64,000 bases of DNA from Pseudomonadota bacterium (GCA_023390245.1 JAEWDF010000080.1:21619-85618), one strand, 5' to 3'. Numbered from the stretch's first letter, positions 44,978-54,826 are shown. Translations and numbers: made by a program. Notes: generated from the sequence alone by a model not told the origin.

Positions 44978-46816
44978 ATGGACGGCGGACACGGCGCGGA
45001 ATTCAAGGATCTGGTGGTCTTCCTGGCCGCGGCGGGGGTCATCGTGCCCCTGGTCAACCGGTTCAAGGTCAGCCCCGTCCTGGGTTTCCTGGCCGCCGGC
45101 GTGCTGCTGGGCCCCGACGGCCTGGCCCGGTTTCGCGACCAGGCTCCGTGGCTGTCCTGGCTGACCATCGGCGATCCGGCCCAGCTGGCCCAGCTGTCGG
45201 AGCTGGGGGTCGCCTTCCTCTTGTTCATGATCGGGCTGGAGCTGTCGTGGGAGCGGCTGCGGGCCATGCGCCGGCTGGTTTTCGGCCTGGGCATCATGCA
45301 GGTCGCCGGCTGCACCCTGGCGCTGGCGGCCGTCTTCCTACTGATGGGCCAGACCCTGGTCAGCGCCGCCGTGCTGGGCATGGGGCTGGCCCTGTCCTCG
45401 ACCGCCGTGGTCATGCCGGTGCTGGCCGAGCGGGGCCGGCTGCGCGGCGTGGTCGGTCGCTCGACCTTCGCCGTCCTCCTGGCGCAGGACCTGTCCGTCG
45501 CCCCGATCCTGATCACCGTCTCGGTTCTGGCGGCCGTGGCCCAGGGCGGCGCGGCGCTGGACGCGGCGACCTTCGGCCGCGTGCTGCTGACCTTGGCGCC
45601 GGCCGCCATCGGCCTGGCCCTTCTGATCCTGCTGGGGCGCGTCGTGCTGCGCCCGATGTTCCGCTCGGTGGCCAAGGCGCGCCACGCCGACCAGGGCGGA
45701 GAGCTGTTCGTCGCCGCCAGCCTGCTGGTGGTCGTGGTCGCGGGCCTGGCGGCCCAGGCCAGCGGCCTGTCGATGAGCATCGGCGCCCTGGTCGCCGGGG
45801 TGCTGCTGGCCGAGACCGAGTTCCGCCGCGCGGTGGAGGTGTCGATCGAACCCTTCAAGGGCCTGCTGCTGGGGGTCTTCTTCGTCGGCGTCGGCCTGGG
45901 GCTGGACCTGGACGCGGTCGCCGCGCACCCGGTCCAGGTGTTCGGCCTGGCCCTGGCGCTGACGGCGGTGAAGGCCGGCGTCGTGTTCGGACTCGCCCGC
46001 TTCTGGGGCCTGAGCTGGCGCGCGGCGATCGAGACGGCCCTGGTCCTGGCCCCGGCTGGAGAGTTCGCCTTCGTCGTCTTCGCCACCGGCCTGGTGGAGG
46101 GCATCGCCCCGCCCGGCCTGACCGAGACGGTCGCCCTGTCGGCGACGATCAGCATCTTCTCGGTGCCGCTGATGGCCTTCCTGGGCCAGAAGCTGGCCGG
46201 CCGCGCGCCTCAGGCCGTTCCCTCCGGCGCCGAGGTCGAGGCTCTGCCGGAGCCGGCGGCGGAAGGCGTCATCATCGTCGGCTTCGGCCGCGTCGGCCGC
46301 CTGGTCGGGGAGATGCTGCGCGAGCATGACAAGCCCTTCATCGCCCTGGACGCCGACCCGGCCATCGTCGCGGCCGGCCGCAAGGACGGGTTCGAGGTCT
46401 TCTACGGCGACGCCGGCCGGGCCGAGATGCTGTCCCGCTGCGGAGTCATGGACTGCCGCGCCCTGGTCGTGACCATGGATTCGCCCGGCAAGGTGGACGA
46501 GGTGGTGCGCGCCGCCCGCGCGCTGCGCTCCGACCTGATCCTGATCGCCCGCGCCCGCGACGACCAGCATGCAATGCGGCTGTACAAGCTGGGCGTCACC
46601 GACGCCGTGCCCGAAACCACCGAGGCCAGCCTGCAGCTGGCCGAGAACACCCTGGTCGACCTGGGCGTGCCGATGGGCCTGGTCCTGGCCTCGATCCACG
46701 AGCGGCGCGACCGGTTCCGCCAGGCCTTCCTGGCCGCTGCCCCCGCGGCCCGCCGCCATCGCCCCACGCGGGCGTTAAGGATGTCCCGGCCCGCGTCCGG
46801 GGATACGCGCGGCTGA
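44978..46816 (+). CDS. Kef-type cation:proton antiporter (CPA2) with RCK domain
   Basis: 612 aa, GGAGGA upstream. A dozen hydrophobic segments form the antiporter domain (LGFLAAGVLLGP, LALSSTAVVMPVL, PAGEFAFVVFA). A C-terminal RCK_N domain begins at VIIVGFGRVGRLV. KefB/KefC proteins export K+ in exchange for H+; there is no ancillary KefF/G here, so glutathione gating is not assumed. Confidence 0.9.
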   Translation: MDGGHGAEFKDLVVFLAAAGVIVPLVNRFKVSPVLGFLAAGVLLGPDGLARFRDQAPWLSWLTIGDPAQLAQLSELGVAFLLFMIGLELSWERLRAMRRLVFGLGIMQVAGCTLALAAVFLLMGQTLVSAAVLGMGLALSSTAVVMPVLAERGRLRGVVGRSTFAVLLAQDLSVAPILITVSVLAAVAQGGAALDAATFGRVLLTLAPAAIGLALLILLGRVVLRPMFRSVAKARHADQGGELFVAASLLVVVVAGLAAQASGLSMSIGALVAGVLLAETEFRRAVEVSIEPFKGLLLGVFFVGVGLGLDLDAVAAHPVQVFGLALALTAVKAGVVFGLARFWGLSWRAAIETALVLAPAGEFAFVVFATGLVEGIAPPGLTETVALSATISIFSVPLMAFLGQKLAGRAPQAVPSGAEVEALPEPAAEGVIIVGFGRVGRLVGEMLREHDKPFIALDADPAIVAAGRKDGFEVFYGDAGRAEMLSRCGVMDCRALVVTMDSPGKVDEVVRAARALRSDLILIARARDDQHAMRLYKLGVTDAVPETTEASLQLAENTLVDLGVPMGLVLASIHERRDRFRQAFLAAAPAARRHRPTRALRMSRPASGDTRG

Positions 46817-46849
46817 GGGCAGATCAGGAGTTATCCACGACCCGGTTTT

Positions 46850-46871
46850 CCATGACCCAATTTCGTCATGG
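46850..46871. promoter_or_regulatory. Candidate operator upstream of the TetR gene
   Basis: CCATGAC-N8-GTCATGG, an exact 7-bp inverted repeat, with a further CCATGG at 46874-46879. It lies 148 bp before the regulator gene. TetR proteins usually bind 15-20 bp palindromes. Confidence 0.4.
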
Positions 46872-47018
46872 TTCCATGGTCGAAGCGCTGCCTGTGTATT
46901 CGTCGCCAGGTGATGCAGCAGCGTCGGCAGGTCGCGTTCCTCCGACGTTCCGCGCTCACCTCTAGTGAACTTCGGAGCTCCCTCCCCGGGACCTAGCGTA
47001 AAGTAAAAGCCAGATTTC

Positions 47019-47663
47019 ATGACCGACACGACTGTCACGGCCTCCGAGACTGAAGCGCCTCGCCTGAACCGCCGCCAGGCCGCCAAGATCCGGACCCGTC
47101 AGAAAGTCCTCGAGGCTGCCCGCTCGCTCTTCGCCGAGCGCGGCTACGAGCCGGCCACCATCCGTGACATCGCCAAGGGCGCCGGCATGTCGACCGGCGC
47201 GGTCTTCGCCAACTTCCAGGACAAGGCCGAGCTGTTCGAGGCCGTGCTGACCGAGGACATGACCCGCCTCGCCGAGGTGGTCGAGGCCGGCGCGCCGCAG
47301 GGCGAGCCCGTCCGCCAGCGCCTCGTCGGCGCGCTCAGCGCCGGCTATAATTCGTCGCTGGACCAGCTGCCGCTGTTCCAGGCCATCGTTGCCCGCTCCT
47401 GGTTCCAGCCCCTGTCGGCCGAGATGCGCGCCCGCGCCGCGACCAAGAAGCTGCAACTCGCCATCGGCGGCATCGTCCAGGACGCCGTCGCCAGGGGCGA
47501 ACTGACCCAGGACGCCGACGTCCGCCTGCTGGTCGAGCTGATCTGGGACGCCTATCTGTCGAACTACCGCCGCGCGGCTTATGACGAATGGGATGCTAAG
47601 GCCCTGTCGGACCACCTGGCCAGGCAGATCGACGTCATCCTGGCCGGCGCCCTGGCGAAGTAA
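47019..47663 (+). CDS. TetR-family transcriptional regulator
   Basis: 214 aa. The helix-turn-helix region is TRQKVLEAARSLFAERGYEPATIRDIAKGAGMSTGAVFANF in outline (residues about 27-68). The C-terminal ligand domain is unassigned. No SD; TAAAGT upstream may be a -10. Its target could be itself or the antiporter; not shown. Confidence 0.9.
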   Translation: MTDTTVTASETEAPRLNRRQAAKIRTRQKVLEAARSLFAERGYEPATIRDIAKGAGMSTGAVFANFQDKAELFEAVLTEDMTRLAEVVEAGAPQGEPVRQRLVGALSAGYNSSLDQLPLFQAIVARSWFQPLSAEMRARAATKKLQLAIGGIVQDAVARGELTQDADVRLLVELIWDAYLSNYRRAAYDEWDAKALSDHLARQIDVILAGALAK

Positions 47664-47677
47664 GCGCTGGCCTGCCT

Positions 47678-47810
47678 CCTCCCCACGCAGTGGGGAGGTG
47701 GCTCGTAGCGAAGCGAAGAGACGGAGGGGTTCTTCACCCCACCCAAGCGGCTGTGGGGTTCAAGAGCCCCTCCACCGCTTCGCGGTCCCCCTCCCCGCGA
47801 AGCGGGGAGG
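47678..47810. repeat. Intergenic palindromic repeat element
   Basis: Two short stems (47678-47698 and 47790-47810, each with a CCTCCCC/GGGGAGG core) flank a larger imperfect pairing of GGAGGGG with CCCCTCC. It lies between the TetR and Rieske genes and looks like a dispersed GC-rich repeat, possibly also a terminator. Confidence 0.7.
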
Positions 47811-47822
47811 AGACATCGATGT

Positions 47823-48971
47823 CTAGCTCTTCCACCTCAGCGTGGTCGGCTGGATCGGATTGACGAAGGCCCGGTCCTCGGCGCGGCTCTTCAGCCACTC
47901 CCGCTTCAACTGCTGATACCACTTCGCCTGCCTGTCGGCGTCGTCGATCCAGATCAGCGCCGGGTCGTAGCGCAGGCCCTCGTTCTGCAGGTTCACCATG
48001 CCGCCGTCCTGCTTCAGGAAGGCGACCACCCCCATGCGCAGGAAGGGCTTGGCCAGGCCGAACACCCAGTGGTCGGACCAGAAGATCTGGGTGATCCGCG
48101 TCCTGGTCTCGGTGATCGGCGTCAGGCAGGTCAGGGCTAGCACCTGTTTCTCGCCCACCTGGATATGCTCCCAGCGATAGCCCGGCAGACGGAAGGTGAT
48201 CTCGGTCGCCGGCGCGCCGCCCAGGATCTTGTAGAGGCGGCTGTTCGAGGACGGGGCGTGACGCACCATGGCCCAGCCGTGCTCGACGGGGGCGAAGGCC
48301 TTGGCCTTCTCGTGCATCGAATGCTCGGACCGCCACCACCATTGCTGGTGGACATAGGGGCCGTGGGCCGGATCCATCAGGCCGACGACGGCGTGGTCGA
48401 TATGGCTGTCGAAATCCATCCACTCCACCAGGCGCGGCCCGCCTCCGACCACGCCGGGAAAGTGCGGCGGCTCGTGGTCCGGGGCCATCGGGTTGCGCGC
48501 GTCGGACGCCATCCAGACGAACACCATCCCCTGGCTCTCCCGCACCGGATAGGACCGCACGCGGATGCGGTCCGCCTCGAACGCCTGGTCCTCGACCAGC
48601 GACGGGATCGCCGCACAGACGCCGTCGGGACGAAAGCGCCAGCCGTGATAGGGGCATTCCACCGTCTCGCCCTCGCCCGACTTCTCGACCAGGCGGCCGG
48701 CCGACAGCGGCGCGGCGCGATGGGGACAGATGTCGCGCATCGCATAGACCTGGCCGGCCTCCGTCCCTGAGCCTCGCGTCCGGCCGACCAGCACCGGCTC
48801 GCCCATGATCTCGTACCGCTTCAGGCTGGCCGGCGCGACATCGCGGGCCAGGGCGACGAAGTACCAGGCGTCGGTCACAAACCCCCTGCCGAAGGCGGTC
48901 GGCGGGGCCTTCGCCCGATCAGGGGCCTGGGGGCGGTCGGTGGAAACGGCGGCGGCGTCGGACGGCGTCAT
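47823..48971 (-). CDS. Rieske-type aromatic ring-hydroxylating oxygenase, alpha subunit
   Basis: 382 aa. The Rieske cluster ligands are Cys82, His84, Cys106 and His109 (CPHR and CPYHGW). The mononuclear iron site fits DFDSHIDHAVVGLMDPAHGPYVH. Such enzymes hydroxylate or demethylate aromatic or lipid substrates with separate reductase proteins, which are not nearby. Substrate unknown. Confidence 0.88.
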   Translation of the reverse strand: MTPSDAAAVSTDRPQAPDRAKAPPTAFGRGFVTDAWYFVALARDVAPASLKRYEIMGEPVLVGRTRGSGTEAGQVYAMRDICPHRAAPLSAGRLVEKSGEGETVECPYHGWRFRPDGVCAAIPSLVEDQAFEADRIRVRSYPVRESQGMVFVWMASDARNPMAPDHEPPHFPGVVGGGPRLVEWMDFDSHIDHAVVGLMDPAHGPYVHQQWWWRSEHSMHEKAKAFAPVEHGWAMVRHAPSSNSRLYKILGGAPATEITFRLPGYRWEHIQVGEKQVLALTCLTPITETRTRITQIFWSDHWVFGLAKPFLRMGVVAFLKQDGGMVNLQNEGLRYDPALIWIDDADRQAKWYQQLKREWLKSRAEDRAFVNPIQPTTLRWKS

Positions 48972-49080
48972 GGCCTCAGTCTAGCCAAGCCCTCGCGCGA
49001 AGTCTTGGCCCGCGGCGCCCGCCGCGCTACCGGTTGGTCAAAAGGGACGGCGAAGCTGTCCCGCACAGGATGGAACGCCG

Positions 49081-50031
49081 ATGAACACCCACCTTCTGAC
49101 CGGCCTCCTGGCCGCCCTGGGCCTGCTGGCCAATCTCGCCGGCGTCGGCGAGGCGCGCGCCCAGGACGATCCCATGGCCGGTCGCCACGGCCATCGCCAC
49201 GCCGACTTCCGCTCCGACCGCCTGCACGTGCGCGTCGACGGCCAGGGCCCCGACGTCATCCTGATCCCCGGCCTGTCGTCGTCGCCGGAGATCTGGCGGG
49301 AGACCGTGGATCATCTGGACGGCTGGCGCGTGCACCGCATTCACGTCCAGGGCTTCGCCGGCGCCCCGGCCGAGGGCGCCGCCCAGGCCGGCGAGACGCC
49401 GACGCCCATCGCCGCCCCGGTCGCCGAGGAGATCGCCCGCTACATCCGCGAGCAGGGCCTTGAGAAGCCGGCCGTGGTCGGCCATTCGATGGGCGGGACC
49501 ATCGGCCTGATGCTGGCCGCCCGTCATCCCGACCTGGTCGGCCGGCTGATGGTGGTCGACATGATCCCCTTCATGGGCGCCATGTTCGCCCCGCCGGGGG
49601 CGACGGCCGAGAGCGTGGCGCCTGTCGCCGATCAGATCTGGGCGGCCCAGGCCAACGCCCCCCGCGACGCCTACATCGCCCAGGCGACGGCCAGCATCAC
49701 CGGCATGATCAACACCGAATCCCGCCGCGAGGCCGCGCTGGAGGACATGCGCCGCAGCGACCAGAAGGTCTCCGCCGCCGCCTTCCGCGAACTGGTCGCC
49801 ACGGACCTGCGGCCGGAGCTGGCGAACATCACGGCCCCGACCGAAGTGCTCTATGTCAGGTTCAACGACGCCCGCATGACGCCCGAGATGACCGACGCCA
49901 TCTACCAGGCCGCCTACGCCGGCCTGCCCGCCGTGCGGCTGAAGCGCATCGACGACAGCGCCCACTTCATCATGTTCGACCAGCCCCAGGCCTTCCAGGC
50001 CGACCTGGACGCCTTTCTTTCGGCGAAATAG
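49081..50031 (+). CDS. Exported alpha/beta hydrolase
   Basis: 316 aa with a signal peptide ending GEARAQ. The oxyanion region is IPGLSSSPEIW, the nucleophile Ser lies in GHSMGG, and a late His in DDSAHFIMFD. Probably a periplasmic esterase. Divergent from the Rieske gene. Confidence 0.87.
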   Translation: MNTHLLTGLLAALGLLANLAGVGEARAQDDPMAGRHGHRHADFRSDRLHVRVDGQGPDVILIPGLSSSPEIWRETVDHLDGWRVHRIHVQGFAGAPAEGAAQAGETPTPIAAPVAEEIARYIREQGLEKPAVVGHSMGGTIGLMLAARHPDLVGRLMVVDMIPFMGAMFAPPGATAESVAPVADQIWAAQANAPRDAYIAQATASITGMINTESRREAALEDMRRSDQKVSAAAFRELVATDLRPELANITAPTEVLYVRFNDARMTPEMTDAIYQAAYAGLPAVRLKRIDDSAHFIMFDQPQAFQADLDAFLSAK

Positions 50032-50136
50032 CCGCTCACGCTGCCGTGAAGTCGGTGGGGCGGTTCCGGCGGCGGTTCATACGGAATACATATCCGCAGG
50101 GCTAAGCCCGCCAGTGGACGATTATCGAGGATGAAG

Positions 50137-52242
50137 ATGGCGGGTCCAGCATTCGGACGCGGACAGGACGGCGGCGGCGCCAGGCCGGCGCGGACGCCAT
50201 TGCAGCGCGCGCTGTACTGGGGCGCGGTGCTGGCGGTCTGGGGGGTGATCTTCCTGGTCGTCTTCTTCGCCGTCTTCGCGCGCGGCCTGCCCGACACCTC
50301 CAGCCTCTATGAGGTCGATCGCCAGCCCTCGATCACCTATCTGGACCGCAACGGCGCCCTGATCGCCACGCGCGGCACCCAGATGGCCCCGCCGGCCGAC
50401 CTGGACGCCCTGCCCGACTATGTCCCGGCCGCCTTCATCGCCATCGAGGACCGGCGCTTCTACCATCACCCCGGCTTCGACCCGATCGGCATGAGCCGGG
50501 CGATCATCACCAACATGCGCGCCGGCCGCGTGGTCCAGGGCGGCTCTACCCTGACCCAGCAACTGGCCAAGAACCTGTTCCTGACCCCCGACCAGAACAT
50601 GCGCCGCAAGGTGCAGGAGCTGATGCTGGCCGTGTGGCTGGAGATGAAATTCTCCAAGAAGGAGATCCTGGCCCTCTATCTGAACCGGGTCTATTTCGGC
50701 GCCGGCGCCTATGGCATCGAGGCGGCCTCGCAGCGCTATTTCGACAAGTCGGCCAAGGACCTGACCGTCGGCGAGGCCGCCCTGCTGGCGGGCCTGCTGA
50801 AGGCGCCCAGCCGCTATTCGCCGCTGTCGGAGAGCGAACGCGCCGCGCGCCGCGCCACCGTGGTCCTGGACGAGATGGAGGAAGCCGGCGTCATCACCGC
50901 CGAGCAGCGCCAGCAGGCGGTGCTCCAGCCCGTCATCGTCTCGCGCACCCTGGCGACCCAGCACGCCCAGTACTTCATCGACTGGCTGGACAAGTCGATC
51001 CGCGGCCTGGTCGGCGAACCGACCGAGGACATCATCGTCGAGACCACGCTGGACCTGACGCTCCAGACCTCGGCCGAGCGGGCCGTGCGCCGCATCCTGG
51101 ACCGCGACGCCTCGCGGGGCGTGGAGCAGGCGGCCCTGGTGGCGCTGGACGGCGACGGCCGGGTCCGCGCCATGATCGGCGGCGCCTCCTACGCCGACAG
51201 CCAGTTCAACCGCGCCGTGGACGCCCGCCGCCAGGCCGGCTCTTCCTGGAAGCCCTTCGTCTATCTGGCGGCCCTGGAGGCCGGCTATACGCCCCAGACC
51301 CCGGTGATCGACCAGCCGGTCACCATCGGCAATTGGTCGCCCCGGAACTATTCCGGGACCTTCAGCGGCCCGATGCCCCTGTCGCAGGCGGTGGCCCAGT
51401 CGATCAACACCGTGGCGGCCTATGTGGCCGATCAGGTGGGTCGCGACAGCGTGGCCCGCGCCGCGCGCCGCCTGGGCATCGAGAGCCGCATCGGCCTGGA
51501 GCCGGCCATGGCCCTGGGCGCGGTGGAGGTCTCGCCGCTGGAGATGGCCACGGCCTACGACGCCTTCGCCAACGGCGGCCGTCGGGTCGAGGCCTATGGC
51601 GTATCCCGCATCCGCACGCCGCAGGGCCGGGTGATCTATCAGCGCTCCAGCCCCCGGAACGGCCAGGCGATCAACAATCCGCCGCTCTATTATCTGAACG
51701 AGATGCTGCGCGGGGTGATGACCTCCGGCACCGGGCGAGGCGCGGCCATCGCCGGGCGCGACCTGGCGGGCAAGACCGGCACCACCTCGGACTACAAGGA
51801 CGCCTGGTTCGTCGGCTACACCGGCGGCTTCGTCGCCGCCGTATGGACGGGCAAGGACGACAACACGCCGATGCGCGGCGTGACCGGCGGCGCCGCGCCG
51901 GCCGCCATCTGGAAGGGCTTCATGGAGGCGGCCCTGCCGCGCCTGAACGCCCCGCGCATTCCCAACGGCCCGGCCATGCCCGAGGGCTGGCAGGCGCCTG
52001 ATCCCGTCGGCGACCTGATGAGCAACCTGGGCGATCCCTACGGCGGGACGCCCGTCGAGCAGATCGATCCGAACCAGGGCGCGCCGTATGTCGAACAGCC
52101 GGCCAGGCCTCAACCCCAGCCGCTCCAGAGCCAGCCCGTCGTGCGCCCGACCGCGCCCCAGCCGACGGCGCCGCGCGAGCCCGAACAGCAGGTGGACGGC
52201 CGCCTGCCGCCCGAGAAGAAGGCCGACCCGCTGTTCTTCTGA
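50137..52242 (+). CDS. mrcA: Class A penicillin-binding protein (PBP1A-type)
   Basis: 701 aa from ATG 50137, with GAGG 6 nt upstream; ATG 50131 adds two residues. One N-terminal membrane helix. Glycosyltransferase domain: EDRRFYHHPGFD, GGSTLTQQLAKN, KKEILALYLNRVYFG. Transpeptidase domain: Ser369-x-x-Lys372, QSINTVA, Lys546-TGTT. A Pro/Gln-rich tail follows. It makes and cross-links peptidoglycan. Shorter than E. coli PBP1a because it lacks the large insert. Confidence 0.95.
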   Translation: MAGPAFGRGQDGGGARPARTPLQRALYWGAVLAVWGVIFLVVFFAVFARGLPDTSSLYEVDRQPSITYLDRNGALIATRGTQMAPPADLDALPDYVPAAFIAIEDRRFYHHPGFDPIGMSRAIITNMRAGRVVQGGSTLTQQLAKNLFLTPDQNMRRKVQELMLAVWLEMKFSKKEILALYLNRVYFGAGAYGIEAASQRYFDKSAKDLTVGEAALLAGLLKAPSRYSPLSESERAARRATVVLDEMEEAGVITAEQRQQAVLQPVIVSRTLATQHAQYFIDWLDKSIRGLVGEPTEDIIVETTLDLTLQTSAERAVRRILDRDASRGVEQAALVALDGDGRVRAMIGGASYADSQFNRAVDARRQAGSSWKPFVYLAALEAGYTPQTPVIDQPVTIGNWSPRNYSGTFSGPMPLSQAVAQSINTVAAYVADQVGRDSVARAARRLGIESRIGLEPAMALGAVEVSPLEMATAYDAFANGGRRVEAYGVSRIRTPQGRVIYQRSSPRNGQAINNPPLYYLNEMLRGVMTSGTGRGAAIAGRDLAGKTGTTSDYKDAWFVGYTGGFVAAVWTGKDDNTPMRGVTGGAAPAAIWKGFMEAALPRLNAPRIPNGPAMPEGWQAPDPVGDLMSNLGDPYGGTPVEQIDPNQGAPYVEQPARPQPQPLQSQPVVRPTAPQPTAPREPEQQVDGRLPPEKKADPLFF

Positions 52243-52280
52243 GGGCGGCCTCGCGCTTCCGTCACGGCGACGGACCAAGG

Positions 52281-52310
52281 AAAAAGCCCCGGCCGATGCG
52301 GCCGGGGCTT
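52281..52310 (-). terminator. Intrinsic terminator between mrcA and infC
   Basis: 11-bp stem (52284-52294 with 52300-52310), loop of 5 nt, T-run on the minus strand (52281-52285). Serves infC; may also stop mrcA. Confidence 0.9.
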
Positions 52311-52334
52311 CTTGCGTTCAGATGGTTCGCTCGA

Positions 52335-52856
52335 TCAGCGCGGGGCCAAGATCATGATCATCTGGCGGCCTTCCATCTTGGGCGCGAACTCGACCTTGGC
52401 GACTTCGTCGAAGTCGGCCTGGACCTTGTTCAGCAGCTTCATGCCCAGTTCCGGGTGCGCCATCTCGCGACCGCGGAAGCGCAGGGTGACCTTCACCTTG
52501 TCGCCTTCCTCGAAGAAGCGGTGCATGGACTTGGCCTTCACCTCGTAGTCGTGGGTGTCGATATTGGGCCGCAGCTTGATTTCCTTGAGCTCGACGACCT
52601 TCTGGCGCTTGCGCTGCTCGGCCTTCTTCTTCTGCTCCTGGAAACGGTGCTTGCCGTAATCGAGAATCTTGGCCACCGGCGGCTCGGAGGTGGCGACGAT
52701 CTCGACCAGATCCAGCCCGGCTTCCTCGGCGGCTTCCAAAGCGGCGGAGGTGGGCATGACGCCCTGCTTCTCGCCATTCTGATCAATGAGCAGAACGCGG
52801 GGGGCGCGGATATCCTGGTTCATACGCGGCCCGTCCTTCACGGGCGGCGCTTGCAT
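52335..52856 (-). CDS. infC: Translation initiation factor IF-3
   Basis: 173 aa from ATG 52856, giving the usual N-terminus before GPRMNQDIRAPRVLLID. GLDLVEI, PPVAKILDYGKHRFQEQKKK and IKLRPNIDTHDYEVK are family motifs. An upstream in-frame start (52931) is not supported. rpmI/rplT are not downstream, so it stands alone. Confidence 0.96.
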   Translation of the reverse strand: MQAPPVKDGPRMNQDIRAPRVLLIDQNGEKQGVMPTSAALEAAEEAGLDLVEIVATSEPPVAKILDYGKHRFQEQKKKAEQRKRQKVVELKEIKLRPNIDTHDYEVKAKSMHRFFEEGDKVKVTLRFRGREMAHPELGMKLLNKVQADFDEVAKVEFAPKMEGRQMIMILAPR

Positions 52857-52955
52857 GGGACGGCGAATGGGCTTTAGCTCCGTTCTGGGGAAATGACGCC
52901 GCAATATGATGGCGCGCCCGCCGCTGCGCAACGGGGACCGCGCCTGGAAACCGAC

Positions 52956-53906
52956 TTAGTCGGCCAAAAGTTGCGAAACCGCCGCAATGACCGGTTCCGG
53001 CGGCAGGTCCGCCAGGCGCGGCGCGTGCAGCGGCCGGATCGTCTCGAACGGCTCGGCTAGGGCCGAGGCCGAGGCGTCGGAGACCAGCAGCAGCGTCGGC
53101 GCGCCCATCGAGGCGACCAGATGCGTTGGCCCCGTGTCGTTGCCGACGGCCGCCCTCGCCCTGGCGCCCAGGGCGGCGATGTCCGACAGGCTGGTGCGCC
53201 CGACCAGGTCCAGCCCCCCCGGAACCGAAGCCAGCACCCGCCGCCCCAGGTCGGGATCGTCCGGCCCGCCCAGCACCACCGGCGTCAGGCCCCGGGCCGC
53301 CAGGTCGGCGGCCAGGGCGGCGTAGCCCTCCTCGGGCCAGCGCTTGGCCCCGCCGCCGGGCGAGGCGCCGGGGATCAGCAGCACATAGGGCCGATCCGGG
53401 ATCGCGACGGTCCCTTGCGCGGCGAGCCAGCCCAGGTCCGGGCTCTGGCGCGGCGTGGCGGCGGTCGGCAGGCTGGCGACGTCCAGTTGGGCGGCGTGGC
53501 GATCCTGCGCCCGCACGGCCGACCGGTCCAGGTCCGGCGCCGCGTCGCTGGCGCCCCGGAACGGCCCGGACCAGCGCGGCGCCCGCCCCTGCCCCAGCGC
53601 CGACAGTAGGCGCATCGCCAGATGCAGCCGCCGCGTCCCCGCCGAAGCCTGAAGGTCATAGACGATGTCGTAGCCGCCGCTCAGGATCGCCTTCGCCAGG
53701 CGCAGGCTCTCGAACCGCCGTCCGTCCCGCCCCGAGGCGTCGACCCGGTCCACGTCGGGACAGGCCTCGAACAGGGCCTTGAACGGCCGGCTGGTCAGGA
53801 TGGTCGTCTCCGCGCCCGGATGCGCCACGCGGATGCGTCGGATGGCCGGCAGGGCCATGATGATGTCGCCAACCGCGCCGAGCTTGATGATCAGGATGCG
53901 CGTCAC
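52956..53906 (-). CDS. GT9 glycosyltransferase (heptosyltransferase-like), third of three
   Basis: 316 aa from GTG 53906, a GTGA overlap with the upstream gene and a purine-rich stretch before it. ILIIKLGAVGDIIMALPAI is the GT9 start; PGASPGGGAKRWPEEGYAAL and VGNDTGPTHLVASMGAPTLLL form the donor site. GT9 enzymes add heptose or hexose to LPS core. Acceptor unknown. Confidence 0.88.
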   Translation of the reverse strand: MTRILIIKLGAVGDIIMALPAIRRIRVAHPGAETTILTSRPFKALFEACPDVDRVDASGRDGRRFESLRLAKAILSGGYDIVYDLQASAGTRRLHLAMRLLSALGQGRAPRWSGPFRGASDAAPDLDRSAVRAQDRHAAQLDVASLPTAATPRQSPDLGWLAAQGTVAIPDRPYVLLIPGASPGGGAKRWPEEGYAALAADLAARGLTPVVLGGPDDPDLGRRVLASVPGGLDLVGRTSLSDIAALGARARAAVGNDTGPTHLVASMGAPTLLLVSDASASALAEPFETIRPLHAPRLADLPPEPVIAAVSQLLAD

Positions 53907-54826
53907 GCCTGCCTCTCCGTCCGCTTCAGCAGAGCCAGCGCGGCGGCTTCCACTTGATCTACGCCCATCGCCTCCATGGGTCCGCGCCCCTCGCCCGCTC
54001 GCACGATGGCCGTCCGCTCGCCCCACGGCCGGTAGAGATCGGCGTCGGTCGGCCCGAACAGCGCCAGCGTCGGCGCGCCCACAGCCGCCGCCATATGGCT
54101 CAGGCCGGAATCATTGCCAATGAACAGCGATGCCCGCTCCAGCAGGGCGGCGGCGCCCAGCAGGTCCAGCCTGCCGATGGCGTCCACGCCCCGCGCGCCC
54201 GCCGCCTTCAGCGCCGGCTCGGCGCCCGCCCGCTCGTTCGGCGCGGCGATCACGGCGACGGACCAGCCCGCCAGTTCCGGCCGGGCGAGCAAACGGCGCA
54301 CCAGCTCGGCCCAGTGCTCGGCCGCCCAGGTCTTGTCGGCCGAGTTGGCGACCGGCGCCACGACCAGCAGCGGCCCGGCGTCTCCCAGAAGCCGCGCAGC
54401 CTCCTCCCGCGCCCCTGCATCCGTCGGCAAGCGCGGCGCCAGCGGGACGGAAGCGCCCAACACCGCGCTGATCGCCTCGACGCGGTGCATCCCCGCCGTC
54501 CGGCGCGGGTCGTGGATCAGCCGCCGCCGGGCCCGCACCGTATGGGCGAAGGCCGAGCCCCGCAGGTCGGCCACCAGGTCCCAGCGCGTCGGCCAGGCCT
54601 TCCTCCACAGGTCGATCCAGCGCCCCAGCCGCGAATCCGTGCGCATCAGCCAGACGGTCTTCACCTCGGGAAAGCCCCGGAACAGCGGCGCGTTCAGCGC
54701 GCTGCACGCCACCGTCACCTCCGCCCCCGGCGCCAGGCGCAGCACCCCGTCGATCGCGCCGGAGAACAACACCATGTCGCCGATCCGGCTGGGCGCGATC
54801 AGCAGCACCTGCGGTGCCTGGCTCAT
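53903..54826 (-). CDS. GT9 glycosyltransferase (heptosyltransferase-like), second of three
   Basis: 307 aa. VLLIAPSRIGDMVLFSGAI, SADKTWAAEHWAELV and IGNDSGLSHMAAAVGAPTLALFGPT mark the GT9 GT-B fold. Its ends overlap both neighbours by 4 nt, so the three are one operon. Confidence 0.9.
   Translation of the reverse strand: MSQAPQVLLIAPSRIGDMVLFSGAIDGVLRLAPGAEVTVACSALNAPLFRGFPEVKTVWLMRTDSRLGRWIDLWRKAWPTRWDLVADLRGSAFAHTVRARRRLIHDPRRTAGMHRVEAISAVLGASVPLAPRLPTDAGAREEAARLLGDAGPLLVVAPVANSADKTWAAEHWAELVRRLLARPELAGWSVAVIAAPNERAGAEPALKAAGARGVDAIGRLDLLGAAALLERASLFIGNDSGLSHMAAAVGAPTLALFGPTDADLYRPWGERTAIVRAGEGRGPMEAMGVDQVEAAALALLKRTERQA

Noticed and set aside
46831..46838. TTATCCAC, a DnaA-box-like sequence
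   Set aside because: Single 8-of-9 match without a cluster or AT-rich unwinding region; not an origin.
50122..52278. Long minus-strand frame opposite mrcA
   Set aside because: Antisense shadow; the plus strand has all class A PBP motifs.
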